DNA of 64,000 nucleotides from a bacterium BMS3Bbin13 (GCA_002897735.1 BDTW01000038.1:44206-108205); one strand, 5' to 3'; positions 52,118 through 61,971 are shown, numbered from the stretch's first letter. Numbers and translations are program-made. The notes: generated by a model not told the origin, from the letters alone.

Positions 52118-52822
52118 ATGGATACACCACATTACTGGGGCGTGATCCCCGCGGCGGGCCAAGGTACGCGCATGGGCGCGCAGCGACCCAAGCAGTACCT
52201 GGAGCTGGCCGGGCGGAGGGTGTTGGAGCACACGCTGGAGCGCCTCGCCGCCGACCCGCGGATCGCCGGGATCGTGGTCGCACTCGGGCCGGACGACGCG
52301 GAATGGCGGCACCTGACGATGCCCGCCGGAGTCGAGGTTTGGACCGTGACCGGCGGTGCGGAGCGCTGCCACTCGGTATTGAACGCGCTGGAGTCCCTGG
52401 ACGGGCGCGCCGCGCCGACCGACTGGGTGCTGGTTCACGATGCCGCGCGTCCCTGCCTGCGTCCCGCCGACCTCTCGCGCCTGCTCGACGTCCTCGCCGG
52501 GGATCCGGTCGGCGGGCTGCTCGCGCTGCCGGTGCGTGACACCATGAAGCGCGCCGGTGCCGGGGATCGCATCGACGCGACCGTCGACCGCGACGGCCTG
52601 TGGCACGCGCTGACCCCGCAGATGTTCCGCCTCCAGGCGCTGCGCGAGGCGCTGGACAAAGCGATCGCCGCCGACGTACTGGTCACCGACGAGGCCGCCG
52701 CGATGGAGTGGGCCGGCCACCGCCCGCGCCTCGTGGCCGGCGCCGGCGACAACCTCAAGATCACCCGCCCCGAGGACCTCCCGCTCGCCGAGTATTATCT
52801 CGCTCGCCAGCTTCGGGACTGA
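52118..52822 (+). CDS. ispD: 2-C-methyl-D-erythritol 4-phosphate cytidylyltransferase
   Basis: A 234-residue enzyme making CDP-ME from MEP and CTP. It has VIPAAGQGTRMGAQRPKQYL for CTP binding, VLVHDAARPCLRP and TVDRDGLWHALTPQMF. It is the last gene of the core operon in this window. ispF, which often follows, is absent; instead a toxin-antitoxin island begins. Confidence 0.96.
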   Translation: MDTPHYWGVIPAAGQGTRMGAQRPKQYLELAGRRVLEHTLERLAADPRIAGIVVALGPDDAEWRHLTMPAGVEVWTVTGGAERCHSVLNALESLDGRAAPTDWVLVHDAARPCLRPADLSRLLDVLAGDPVGGLLALPVRDTMKRAGAGDRIDATVDRDGLWHALTPQMFRLQALREALDKAIAADVLVTDEAAAMEWAGHRPRLVAGAGDNLKITRPEDLPLAEYYLARQLRD

Positions 52823-52951
52823 GACGAAGGTGGCGAGATCGGCCAAGGAATCGGCTAACCGCAACGGCTCATCTCATGGTTTCTATACAAATCAATCTAT
52901 TGAGGACATTCTGTGGTGGGGCAGATGCGGCGAGAGGATGCGGGTGCGAAT

Positions 52952-52963
52952 TGTCAATTGACA
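52952..52963. promoter_or_regulatory. Palindrome upstream of the higB remnant
   Basis: A perfect 12-base palindrome, TGTCAATTGACA, starts 34 bases before the toxin frame. Its position fits an autoregulatory operator for HigA (inference); the match to a promoter is unclear. Confidence 0.4.
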
Positions 52964-52985
52964 GGCGACATTGCAGGATTGGCAG

Positions 52986-53262
52986 ATGATCGTGGCGTTC
53001 AAACATCGAGGGCTCAAAGCGCTCTACGATAGCCGGACGGCACGGCGGGTGGCCGGAGCATGTCCAGAAGCTGATGGACATCCTGTCCGTGCTCGATCGA
53101 AGCCGCGAACCGGGAGATATGGATCTGCCCGGATTCCGGCTCCACCCGTTGAAAGGCGAACTGAAAGGCCACTACGCCGTCTCCGTCTCGGGAAATTGGC
53201 GAGTCACCTTTAGGTTCGAGCAAGGGCGCGCGGTCGACGTCGATTACGCCGACTACCACTGA
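52986..53262 (+). pseudogene. higB: HigB/RelE-type toxin gene with a frameshift
   Basis: The frame from 52986 gives MIVAFKHRGLKALYDSRTAR, the normal beginning of a proteic killer/HigB toxin. After about residue 24 it runs into non-family sequence. The remainder (PEHVQKLMDIL, then DMDLPGFRLHPLKGELKG and YAVSVSGNWRVTFRFEQG to the stop at 53262) is in another frame. The junction is near 53053-53056 (GTGG/CCGGAG), an apparent +1 or -2 change. The toxin therefore appears inactive unless this is a sequencing error or programmed frameshift. Confidence 0.8.
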
Positions 53263-53275
53263 TGGGGATCGAATC

Positions 53276-53563
53276 ATGACGATGCAGAATCCTTCACATC
53301 CCGGCGGGCTCGTCAGACGCCAGTGTCTTGAGCCACTGGGCTTAACCGTGACGCGAGCTGCGGAAGGCCTCGGTGTGACCCGTCAGGCTCTGTCCGATCT
53401 TGTCAATGGGAAGGCCGGCATCTCGGTCGAGATGGCGATCCGTTTGTCCAAAGCGTTCGGGTCGACGCCCGAGACTTGGCTCGGTATGCAAATGGCTTAT
53501 GAACTATGGCAGGTGCGAGAACGTTCCGAGGGAATTGCGGTGGAAAGATTTAGAGCCGCATAG
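53276..53563 (+). CDS. higA: HigA-type antitoxin
   Basis: A 95-residue protein with an XRE helix-turn-helix (LGLTVTRAAEGLGVTRQALS, then LVNGKAGISVEMAIRLSKAF) and a C-terminal segment typical of HigA (TPETWLGMQMAYELWQVRER). It would bind HigB and repress the operon. It is intact although its toxin is frameshifted. It begins 13 bases after the toxin stop. An ATG at 53282 is an alternative start. Confidence 0.88.
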   Translation: MTMQNPSHPGGLVRRQCLEPLGLTVTRAAEGLGVTRQALSDLVNGKAGISVEMAIRLSKAFGSTPETWLGMQMAYELWQVRERSEGIAVERFRAA

Positions 53564-53632
53564 ATTTGCATATGTAATTATCTGAGAACATCGGTGCGGT
53601 AAATTCAAATGGGAGGCGAGAAAATGCATTCC

Positions 53633-53651
53633 GGGGACAGTATACCCATTT
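53633..53651. repeat. GGGGACAG-type REP motif
   Basis: GGGGACAGTATACCCATTT lies in the gap between higA and the palindrome before vapB. It shares the GGGGACAG core with the repeats at 53745 and 63005 but not the rest, so it is probably a different member of that wide group. Confidence 0.6.
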
Positions 53652-53744
53652 GCGATCATCACTCGCTCGCGGGATCGCGCCGGCATTAGCAGTCGTTCAA
53701 GGAGAGGCCGGTCCGCGGATCACCGTAATCGCATAACAGACATG

Positions 53745-53813
53745 GAAATAGGGGACAGACCACGGTTTTCATGGAGATTATCCGCGATAAAACCGTGGTC
53801 TGTCCCCTATTTC
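53745..53813. repeat. Perfect 25-bp inverted repeat (REP family 2) in front of vapB
   Basis: The arms at 53745-53769 and 53789-53813 are exact complements. They begin GAAATAGGGGACAGACCACG and end TTTT, with a 19-base loop. Related single copies occur at 63005, 63342 and 63503. The element ends two bases before the vapB start codon. Confidence 0.93.
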
Positions 53814-53815
53814 TT

Positions 53816-54058
53816 ATGAAGATCGAAATTGGTTCGTATGAAGTGAAAACGAAGCTCCCTGAGTTGCTGCGACAAGTGAAAGCCGGCAAAAGCTTTACCA
53901 TCACCAATCGTGGGAAGGCCGTTGCGGATTTGGTGCCCACCTTGGGCGTGAGAGCGAAGGACAAGGTTGCGGCGGCGGAAAAATTGAAGGAATTCATGCT
54001 GACCAATCCGGTGCGTGGTGTAAACATCAAGGAACTCATTGAGGAGGGGCGCGCGTGA
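53816..54058 (+). CDS. vapB: Phd/YefM-type (VapB) antitoxin
   Basis: An 80-residue protein beginning MKIEIGSYEVKTKLPELLRQ, then VKAGKSFTITNRGKAVADLV, the Phd/YefM fold that dimerises and binds DNA. The C-terminal half would neutralise the toxin. The ATG at 53816 has no visible ribosome site because the REP palindrome reaches to 53813. The stop overlaps vapC as GTGA. The GC content is clearly below the core genes, consistent with horizontal acquisition. Confidence 0.88.
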   Translation: MKIEIGSYEVKTKLPELLRQVKAGKSFTITNRGKAVADLVPTLGVRAKDKVAAAEKLKEFMLTNPVRGVNIKELIEEGRA

Positions 54059-54474
54059 GCTTCGTCCTTGATAACTCGGCGACGATGCGTTGGTTTTTTG
54101 GTGACGGCAAGCCGCAACAACTTGCCTTTGCCGGTATGGTGCTGGATGCAATGAAACAGGACAGCGCTCTCGTCCCCGTGACCTGGGGGCTCGAGGTGGC
54201 GAATGTCATTGCCCGGGCGGAAGCAAAGGGTTTGGTGACGGAGGCGCGGAGCGGCGCGTTTCTCGAAATGCTCCAAGGCGTGGATATTAAAGTGGATGCG
54301 GCTACATTTGCACGCGCGCTGTCGGATACCCTTCAACTGGCGCGGCGATACAAGTTATCCGCTTACGATGCCTCCTACCTCGAACTGGCCTTAAGGCTGG
54401 GTATGCCGCTGGCTACACTGGACGAAGATTTACTGAAGGCTGCGAAGAAGGCCGGTGTGAAAAGGTTTAGCTGA
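54055..54474 (+). CDS. vapC: PIN-domain (VapC) toxin
   Basis: A 139-residue PIN-domain ribonuclease. It has FVLDNSATMRWFF with the first acidic residue (Asp6), a central Glu in WGLEVANVI, and YDASYLELALRLGMPLATLD with the last acidic residues. It would cleave tRNA or rRNA when free of VapB. It is coupled to vapB. It converges on prsR. Confidence 0.9.
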   Translation: MSFVLDNSATMRWFFGDGKPQQLAFAGMVLDAMKQDSALVPVTWGLEVANVIARAEAKGLVTEARSGAFLEMLQGVDIKVDAATFARALSDTLQLARRYKLSAYDASYLELALRLGMPLATLDEDLLKAAKKAGVKRFS

Positions 54475-54526
54475 GGTCTCGAACAGAATCCTTTTCCATC
54501 CAATACCACGGTATCCGGTCGGCTCG

Positions 54527-55890
<1,364 letters not shown>

Positions 55891-55894
<4 letters not shown>

Positions 55895-57993
55895 TGCAGG
55901 CCTTCCTGCGCGGCGCCGGCGTGCGGCGTTTCGGCCGGCGCCCCGGCGAGATGGGGCAGCTCGATGCGAAAGCGCGTCCCGCGCCCGCTCGTGCTCGTCA
56001 CGGTCAGGTCGCCCCCCAGTTCGTGGATGTATTCGCGGGTCTCGTAGGCGCCGATGCCCATGCCGGTATCTCCCTTGGTGCTGTCGAAAGGTCGGAACAG
56101 GCGCTCGCGCACAAATGCGGCGTCCATCCCACAGCCGTCGTCCTCGACCAGGAGCACGGCGCGTCCGCCCTCGCGCGTGAGTACGACACGCACGTGCCCG
56201 TCCTTGCCGGTGGCCTCCTGGGCGTTCTGGATCAGGTTCTCCACGGCGCTGAGCAATCGGTCGCGGTTGGCCAGGACCTGCATCGGGGTGTCCGCGCCCT
56301 CCAGCACCGGGACCGGTGTGCTGCGCGCGCGGTTCGTCGTCGCGTCCGCGGTGAGCGCGGCGAGGTCAACGGGCGTCTTGGTCGCATCGGCGAGACCCTT
56401 GCGCAACAGGGCCATCAAGCGGTTCATCTTGTCGACCGAGTGGCTCATGATGCGGACCGCATCGTCGATGAACGCGGGGTTGTGCTTGTGGCGCGCGGCG
56501 CTGTCGACCACCAGCGACTGCTGGGCGATCAGGTTCTTGAGGTCGTGGAGAATCAATGCCGAGAGGCGGTTGAAGCCCTCGAACTGGCGCGCCTCGGCCA
56601 GCGACTGCAGGGTGTCGAGCTGGGCGAGGTGGCTCGCCGCCTGGCAGCCGGCGGTCTTCAGCAGATCGCGCACCTCCCAATTGAATGCGATATTCGCGCG
56701 CGGTCGGGTAAGGACCACGAAACCGAACAGCTCGTTGCGGTCGATCAGCGGGACGACCACCCAGGCCCGGGGCAGTTCGGTGAGCCAGGGGGGCGGGGCG
56801 AGGCCGTGATACAACTCGGGGTTGGATCGGTATTCGTCGAGATGCAGGACCCAGCCGCGTTCGTCCAGAAAACGCACGAACGGGCCGTCCGTGGGTTCCA
56901 CGGCACCCTCCGGTACCGCCGCGTTCCATCCCGCGACCGGGGCCATGGATCCCGAGGGACGGCGGGTCCAGAGAATCCCCGCCGGACTCTCGACGATCGC
57001 CGCGATGGCCCCGATCACGCACTCGCGCGGCTGCGCGGTGGCCTTGCAGGCGGACAGAGTCTGGGTGAAGCGCAGCCATTCCTCGCGGTAGTCGTAGCGG
57101 TAATTGAAGAAGTGTTTGTTCAGGAACACCTTGGCACGCGCCCGAACCTGCCCCGAGAACAGCAGTACCAACAGGACGGCGCCGGCCCCGAACAGGAATA
57201 CGGTGTGCAGCAGCGGGCCCCATTCGCCGCCGAACGCTCGGATGTAGTAGCCGGCGGCGGCCATGACGAGGAGGTAGCCGCCGGTTCCGACCAGAGTGGC
57301 CCCGTGATAGACCACCCCGCGGGAGACGAATACATCCAGCGACCACTGCGGGTTGCGCGCGGCGGATACGGCGATCAGCGGTACGACCAGGGCGTCGACG
57401 GCGCCTCGTGCGTTCCAGAGTTGGAGATTGATGCGCCGGAAGAGGAGGGCGTCGGAATAGAGATAGAAGTCGTAGGCGAACATCAGCCCGAGGCCGAGGC
57501 AGAGATATTTGATCGCCCAGCGGTGCTCGGGGCGCGTGTTGCGGAACAACAGTTCGACGAGCCACAGCCCGCCGATGGCGAGGAGCAGATCGCCGCCGAG
57601 CGTGATCGTGGTGATCAAGGCGGGGTGCAGGGATTGTGCGGGCAGTACGGCCAGGACGGTGAGCAGCCCCAGCACCGTGTACAGGCCGACGGCGCCGGCC
57701 TGCAGTTGACCCCCACCGGCGCGGGTACGCGTACCGGCTTGGCGCAGGATTCCGAGCAGAAATGCGAACCAGGCGAGGTAGCGCAGGTTCTCCAGCACCT
57801 CCGACACGGCGTCGGGTGCGGTGCCGGAGGCGCCGTGCCAAGCGAGCCCCGCCGCCCACAGGGTGGTGGCTGCGGCGGCGGCGACCAGGAGCGCGCCTTG
57901 CAGGCGGCCGCGCCAGCCGGTCAGCAGCACCAGGGTCAGGACGAAAAAAAACAGCCCGCCGGCGGAGTAGCTGATAGTCCCGATATTTTCCAT
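55891..57993 (-). CDS. prsK: PrsK-type membrane sensor histidine kinase
   Basis: A 700-residue kinase with about eight N-terminal membrane segments (to residue 300), a GAF-like domain (about 310-480) and the phosphoacceptor motif LSALILHDLKNLIAQQSLVV. HATPase_c follows with ENLIQNAQEAT, VEDDGCGMD and GMGIGAYETREYIHELGG. The HDLKN H-box and the architecture are those of PrsK, which controls exopolysaccharide/PEP-CTERM genes. It is upstream of and coupled to prsR. Confidence 0.88.
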
Positions 57994-58163
57994 CGGCCGG
58001 ATCGCCCGTCGCCCCCCGTGTCCGTCGCAACCGGCTTCAGTCGGCGGCTCACGAAGGGCACGGATTACGCGGCGCCGCCCCTATCCGGCTCCCCGCCCGG
58101 CGTGTCGCCGCGATCGCCAGTGTAGCACCAAAGCACATCGGCGCCCGCCTCGGCGCCGGGCTC

Positions 58164-58412
58164 CTATCGGGCGGGCCGCGCGCCGGTCGATGCCGCCGGG
58201 GCCGGTGCGCCGAGCATGATGCGCTGGCGCGGATCGCCGGCGCTCAGCGTCGCGGCCATGAGCAGATAGAACACCAGCGCGAGAGCGCCGTTGCGTACCA
58301 GGGCACGCTCGCGGGTACGGCTCAGGCCGAGTCGGGGGTCGATCAGCCCGAGCACGGTGAGCACGGTGAACAAGGCGCTGCACGCAGCGGCGACGATCAG
58401 CAGGGTGTGCAT
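58164..58412 (-). CDS. Small membrane protein
   Basis: An 82-residue protein with two hydrophobic segments (LLIVAAACSALFTVLTVLGL and ALALVFYLLMAATLSAG) joined by a basic loop, and a Pro/Ala-rich tail. I do not recognise the family. It lies 30 bases after the phosphopantetheinyl transferase gene and 170 before prsK, all on the minus strand. Confidence 0.55.
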   Translation of the reverse strand: MHTLLIVAAACSALFTVLTVLGLIDPRLGLSRTRERALVRNGALALVFYLLMAATLSAGDPRQRIMLGAPAPAASTGARPAR

Positions 58413-58442
58413 GGCGGTGTCCGGTTGGGTGGTCGGCGGATC

Positions 58443-59189
58443 TCAGGCGCTCGCGGCACGCGCCGGCATCGCGGGCGCGGCGGCCGCCAGCGCGCCGACA
58501 TGGGACGGCCCGACTTCCAGGGCCCAAAGATCCCACGCGCCGGTTGCGGAGGCGTCGCCCAGAAGGCGCGCCGGTTCGTCGGGGGCCAGGGAGACGGGCA
58601 CCTCGCGCAGCCCGCCGCCGAGCCCTTCGCCGGTGGCCTTGAGAAAGGCCTCCTTGCGGGTCCAGGCATTGAGCAGGGCCTGCTTGCGCTGCGTCTCCGG
58701 CACGCGCAGAAGGGCATCGTGCTCGACCGGATCCAATACCCGGCGGGCGAGGGGTCCGACCTGCAGCGGGCGATCGAGGGCTTCTACGTCGACGCCCAGC
58801 GCCCGCCGACGGCTGAAAGCCAGCACGCACAGCCCACGCGTGTGCGAGAGGTTGAATTGCAACGGGGCGCCACGGGGGGCCAGCATCGGTTTGCCGCGCG
58901 GTCCGTATTCGAAGCCGAGCGCATCGGGCGCCCGCCGCAGATACGCGCCGAGCAACACACGCAACGCGCCGCGCGCGATCACGAAACCGCTACGCCCCTG
59001 CTCCCGGTGCAGCCGCCCGGCGCGTCGCTGTTCGTCGCTCGAGAGTACCGACCACAGGCGCGCCACGCAACGGGGGTCGGCTACGGGCGGCATGCGCCAC
59101 ACGTGCAGCGCCTCGCCTTCGAGCGGCGCCGGCGTCGTGCCCCACAGCGCGTCGGGATCGACATCGAATGTATCGAACGACTGGTGCAT
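58443..59189 (-). CDS. 4'-phosphopantetheinyl transferase, Sfp type
   Basis: A 248-residue enzyme that moves phosphopantetheine from CoA to carrier-protein serines. Motifs: GKPMLAPRGAPLQFNLSHTR, then LGVDVEALDR with the Mg-binding Asp-Glu, and AWTRKEAFLKATGEGLGGGL. The two-domain length is of Sfp/Gsp type, which usually serves polyketide, non-ribosomal peptide or aryl-polyene carriers rather than the fatty-acid ACP. No such cluster is in the window. The ATG at 59189 was chosen because it starts just before the first conserved strand. Confidence 0.88.
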   Translation of the reverse strand: MHQSFDTFDVDPDALWGTTPAPLEGEALHVWRMPPVADPRCVARLWSVLSSDEQRRAGRLHREQGRSGFVIARGALRVLLGAYLRRAPDALGFEYGPRGKPMLAPRGAPLQFNLSHTRGLCVLAFSRRRALGVDVEALDRPLQVGPLARRVLDPVEHDALLRVPETQRKQALLNAWTRKEAFLKATGEGLGGGLREVPVSLAPDEPARLLGDASATGAWDLWALEVGPSHVGALAAAAPAMPARAASA

Positions 59190-59352
59190 CGTTTGACCGG
59201 TTTGAAAGCCCCACCTATGATACCGCGGGTTCCGCCCGCGGTCCTGATCGGGACCCGGGGAGACGGTGTGATGCTCCCAGGGTAGCGCGATCGCCGGCCG
59301 CGGGTCCACGGTCGATCGCACGGCCGGCCGTACAACGGAAATCGCCGATTCA

Positions 59353-60213
59353 GTGGAAACCCTGCTCAAACTCCTGTCACGCCTGCCGCTGCCGGTCCTT
59401 CATCGGCTCGGCGGTGTGGTCTACCTGCTCGGCTATTACGGCTTCGGCTTCCGAAGGGCCCTCACCCTGGCCAACCTGCGCCGCGCCTTTCCGGATAAGA
59501 GCGAAGGCGAGCGGCGCGCCATCGCCCGGCGTTGCTACCGAAACTTCTGCGACGTGCTGATGGAGACCGTCAAATCCCTCACCATCCGCGAGGCGGAACT
59601 GCGCCGCCGTGTAACGATCGCCAACCCGGACGTGTGCCGCGAACTGGCGCGGATGGAGGGCGATCGTACCGTGATCTTCCTGGCCGCGCATCAGTGCAAT
59701 TGGGAATGGATGCTGCTGATCAGCCGCCTGACCTGCGCATTTCCGATCGAGGCGGTCTACAAGCGCTCGCGCAACGCCATCGTCGACCGGCTGCTGGTGG
59801 CGCGGCGCTCGCGTTTCGGCGGCGCCCTGATTCCGGTGGATCGGTTTATTGTCGAAGCCATGCGCCGGCACCCCGGGGTACACGGCCTGGCGCTGGTGGC
59901 GGATCAGACACCGCGTCGTGAGGAAGAGAAGTGCTGGGTGCGGTTCCTCGGGCAGGACACGGCGTTCTTCACCGGGCCTCAGAAGCTCGCCGCCCTCAAA
60001 CGCGCGGTGGTCTATTTCGTCGCCATGCGCCGGACCGGGCGGGGCCGCTACGAGGTCTCCTTCGAGCGTATCGCCGAGCCGCCGCACGCCCTCGACGGGC
60101 GCGAGGTGATCGAGGCCTATGCAAGCGTCATGGAACGCCGGATCCGCGCGGCGCCCGCGGACTGGCTGTGGATGTACAACAAGTGGAAGTATCCGAAGGG
60201 ACTCTATGAATGA
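59353..60213 (+). CDS. Lipid A late acyltransferase family (HtrB/LpxL-like)
   Basis: A 286-residue membrane-associated acyltransferase. The HX4E catalytic motif is in LAAHQCNWEW near residue 113. It also has ANLRRAFPDKSEGE at the N-terminal end, ADQTPRREEEKCWVRFLG and a C-terminal WLWMYNKWKYP. Family members add a second acyl chain to KDO-lipid A; some acylate other lipids. It is monocistronic and divergent from the PPTase gene. The GTG at 59353 gives a standard N-terminus. The exact chain specificity cannot be told. Confidence 0.85.
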   Translation: METLLKLLSRLPLPVLHRLGGVVYLLGYYGFGFRRALTLANLRRAFPDKSEGERRAIARRCYRNFCDVLMETVKSLTIREAELRRRVTIANPDVCRELARMEGDRTVIFLAAHQCNWEWMLLISRLTCAFPIEAVYKRSRNAIVDRLLVARRSRFGGALIPVDRFIVEAMRRHPGVHGLALVADQTPRREEEKCWVRFLGQDTAFFTGPQKLAALKRAVVYFVAMRRTGRGRYEVSFERIAEPPHALDGREVIEAYASVMERRIRAAPADWLWMYNKWKYPKGLYE

Positions 60214-60234
60214 ACCAAAGTGGTATGGCTGTTG

Positions 60235-60262
60235 ACGGCTAGCTCGAAGCGTGAGCCGTTTT
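60235..60262 (+). terminator. Possible terminator after the acyltransferase gene
   Basis: ACGG...CTC and GAG...CCGT form an interrupted stem that is followed by TTTT. It lies at the converging ends of the acyltransferase and SecB-like genes. The stem is weak. Confidence 0.35.
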
Positions 60263-60724
60263 GTGCGAAGCAGTGTTGCCCTCGGTTTTATTCTCAACTT
60301 TCGTGATAGAAACGGATTTTAGAAGGTCTTTTGGTTCTACGGTTGGAAGCATATAGCCTGCCCATGGTCCTCGAGCGGTGACCGTTAAGAGAAAATCGCG
60401 GGCGGCACCGTACAAGATGGACATGGAGTTCCTTATTGTGACGGCAAACAGTTTCTTGTCGTTGATATCGATATCCGCGCGGAACGTCGCGAACATGCTG
60501 ATATTGAACTCATAAGGAACGGACTTGCCGCCGTCGCTATTGGCCGCATGGAAATCGACAGCAAATAGGAGCTTGTCGCCCTCATCATATTTAACATCTG
60601 CACTTATCGAGGGCGGCCGGCACCCATCGGACGCGCCGAATTCATAGTCGGGGTTCGCCTTAACGCTAACCTCTGACAAGAAATATTGTTCAAGCCGCAA
60701 TGCTGGTTTCTGCTTGGTCATCAT
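60239..60724 (-). CDS. SecB-like chaperone of a toxin-antitoxin-chaperone module
   Basis: A 161-residue protein with a SecB fold. The C-terminal half, NSMSILYGAARDFLLTVTARG followed by PWAGYMLPTVEPKDLL, aligns with the SecB pattern NILFPYARE, SRG and LNLAPVNFDALF. The N-terminal half has alternating beta strands. It overlaps the upstream antitoxin gene by 35 bases and is third in the order toxin-antitoxin-chaperone. Such solitary SecB-like proteins protect an aggregation-prone antitoxin, as shown for M. tuberculosis Rv1957. Its low GC and operon position argue against its being the cell's housekeeping SecB. Confidence 0.8.
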   Translation of the reverse strand: MMTKQKPALRLEQYFLSEVSVKANPDYEFGASDGCRPPSISADVKYDEGDKLLFAVDFHAANSDGGKSVPYEFNISMFATFRADIDINDKKLFAVTIRNSMSILYGAARDFLLTVTARGPWAGYMLPTVEPKDLLKSVSITKVENKTEGNTASHKTAHASS

Positions 60725-61130
60725 TGTTCATTCCCACATCACTGTCATTAGCGGGTTTGTGTGCTCTTCGCTGTTCAAACCAACAACTTGGTGGCCGGAA
60801 CGCGGCGGCCCTCTCCCGTTTCTCAACAGTCTTTTCCCATTTGCCGGAGATATTTCGGCGCTGCACATCAAATACGATCTGTGCATTGAGCGCAAACACG
60901 ATCTTAACCATTGTTTCAATCGTGAGGTTGGCATCTCCGCGGAGCGTTTTCGTGATGTATGGCTGACTGGTTCCGATGCGTTGTGCAAGTTCAGTTTTGC
61001 TTACCCCATCAAGTTCCAGTAGGCGGTTTACTTTGAGCGCAAAGTCGAGCTTCGCTTTTTCAAACCAATAGCCGGTATGCTCCTTCGCTCGGCCTACCGC
61101 CGGTGCTAATTGTCTGTGCCACCTTGCCAT
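60690..61130 (-). CDS. higA: HigA-type antitoxin with a chaperone-addiction-like tail
   Basis: A 146-residue protein. The XRE helix-turn-helix is at about 38-90 (LELDGVSKTELAQRIGTSQP, then ITKTLRGDANLTIETMVKIV). After ALNAQIVFDVQRR the C-terminal 45 residues form an extension with exposed aromatic and Pro residues (AAFRPPSCWFEQRRAHK) and an acidic end. In known TAC systems this kind of tail (ChAD) makes antitoxin folding depend on the SecB-like chaperone (inference here). The ATG at 61130 lies 3 bases after the toxin stop; the GTG at 61133 is an alternative. Confidence 0.85.
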   Translation of the reverse strand: MARWHRQLAPAVGRAKEHTGYWFEKAKLDFALKVNRLLELDGVSKTELAQRIGTSQPYITKTLRGDANLTIETMVKIVFALNAQIVFDVQRRNISGKWEKTVEKRERAAAFRPPSCWFEQRRAHKPANDSDVGMNNDDQAETSIAA

Positions 61131-61133
61131 CAC

Positions 61134-61553
61134 TTAGTCCTCTCCAATCAGTTCAATTTCTATATCGCCATCCTCTTTGCAGCGCATGTATTCTCTTTTT
61201 AGTTTGACAGCACGATCAATTTCCAATTTTGGCGTGCGCTGGGTCGTTTTAAAGAATACGTGCGCACAAATCACGCAATGCCCAGCATCGTAAAACCACA
61301 GCACACGCACAGATCCTTTCGTGAACTGCCAAATGCCATGTTCGCGCGATATCTGGTGACTTAGTGAATCCGATAAATTTCGGGGTCCTGTCGGACTATC
61401 GGCTACGTGCTCAAGCAGAGCTATGAGTCCCCTGTATGTAGCAGGCTGTTCACGCTCCAGGTGCTTAAGAAAACTGTCGAAAGGGCATTCATTGCGCGCC
61501 CGGAAAGGAGCATAGAGAGTCCAGGTGCCCTGAACGATTTCCCTAAGTCTCAC
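61134..61553 (-). CDS. higB: HigB-type toxin of the TAC module
   Basis: A RelE/HigB-like protein of the Gp49 (phage-derived) group. It has GTWTLYAPFRARNECPFDSF near the N-terminus, GIWQFTKGSVRVLWFYDAG in the core and the diagnostic HVFFKTTQRTPKLEIDRAV near the end. Such toxins cleave mRNA on the ribosome. The start is uncertain. A frame from a TTG at 61571 is open, but a promoter-like -10 lies between 61560 and 61565, so the GTG at 61553 is more likely and would be near the transcript start. Confidence 0.82.
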   Translation of the reverse strand: MRLREIVQGTWTLYAPFRARNECPFDSFLKHLEREQPATYRGLIALLEHVADSPTGPRNLSDSLSHQISREHGIWQFTKGSVRVLWFYDAGHCVICAHVFFKTTQRTPKLEIDRAVKLKREYMRCKEDGDIEIELIGED

Positions 61554-61559
61554 TGGCGG

Positions 61560-61586
61560 AGTATAACTCAAAAGTTATGGCGGCAA
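61560..61586 (-). promoter_or_regulatory. Promoter and operator-like palindrome of the TAC operon
   Basis: On the minus strand TTGCCG (61586-61581) and TATACT (61565-61560) form a short-spaced (15 bases) promoter. Within the spacer lies the inverted repeat ATAACT-TTTG-AGTTAT (61563-61578), a good place for HigA autorepression. The spacing is below the optimum of 17. Confidence 0.45.
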
Positions 61587-61826
61587 GAGCACCTGGGCCT
61601 GAAGGGGATTTGGATGACACGCTCGGGTTCCTTGATTTTCCGTGCTGAAATTCTGTAGGCCCAGCAGTTTCGTGGCTAACTGCCTGATTTAATTGATGCG
61701 AGTGAGGGGGGCGAAGTGCAACGTGACCGATTGATCCCACTCGCATCCTCACCCCGAACTGTCCCGTCCCAGCAAATCGGGGCCACTCCGTCGCCTGAGT
61801 GTTTTCTACGAGCCCCGGGTGTGCCG
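61572..61826. other. Non-coding flank of an IS21-type remnant
   Basis: No gene is seen. On the minus strand the stretch behind the istB fragment reads like the untranslated tail of an IS21 element (GGCCCCGATTTGCTGGGACG region at about 61760-61795). I cannot identify an intact terminal repeat. Confidence 0.4.
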
Positions 61827-61971
61827 TCAACCCCGCGTGTTGTGATCCGGCCCTTGAGCCGATAGCTTTTTGCCCTTGAGCACGAGGGTGTGGGCTTGTT
61901 CGAAGAGCCGGTCGATTGTGGCGTTGGCCAGGACGCTGTTTGGGAACGCCTCGCTCCATTCCTGAAAGCAA
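61827..61971 (-). pseudogene. istB: Remnant of an IstB (IS21-family helper ATPase) gene
   Basis: The minus strand encodes FQEWSEAFPNSVLANATIDR, then LFEQAHTLVLKGK, the C-terminal end of IstB. The expected SYRLKGR follows in a second frame, so a frameshift is present near 61860. The N-terminal 200 or so residues are missing: the fragment stops at the palindrome at 61972-62016. It is therefore truncated and frameshifted. Confidence 0.75.

Noticed and set aside
52099..52539. A second plus-strand frame over ispD
   Set aside because: It is out of frame with the clearly conserved ispD and has no family features.
53504..53686. A minus-strand frame between higA and vapB as a RAYT start
   Set aside because: Only the repeat sequence itself is recognisable. 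The predicted residues do not match the RAYT N-terminus.
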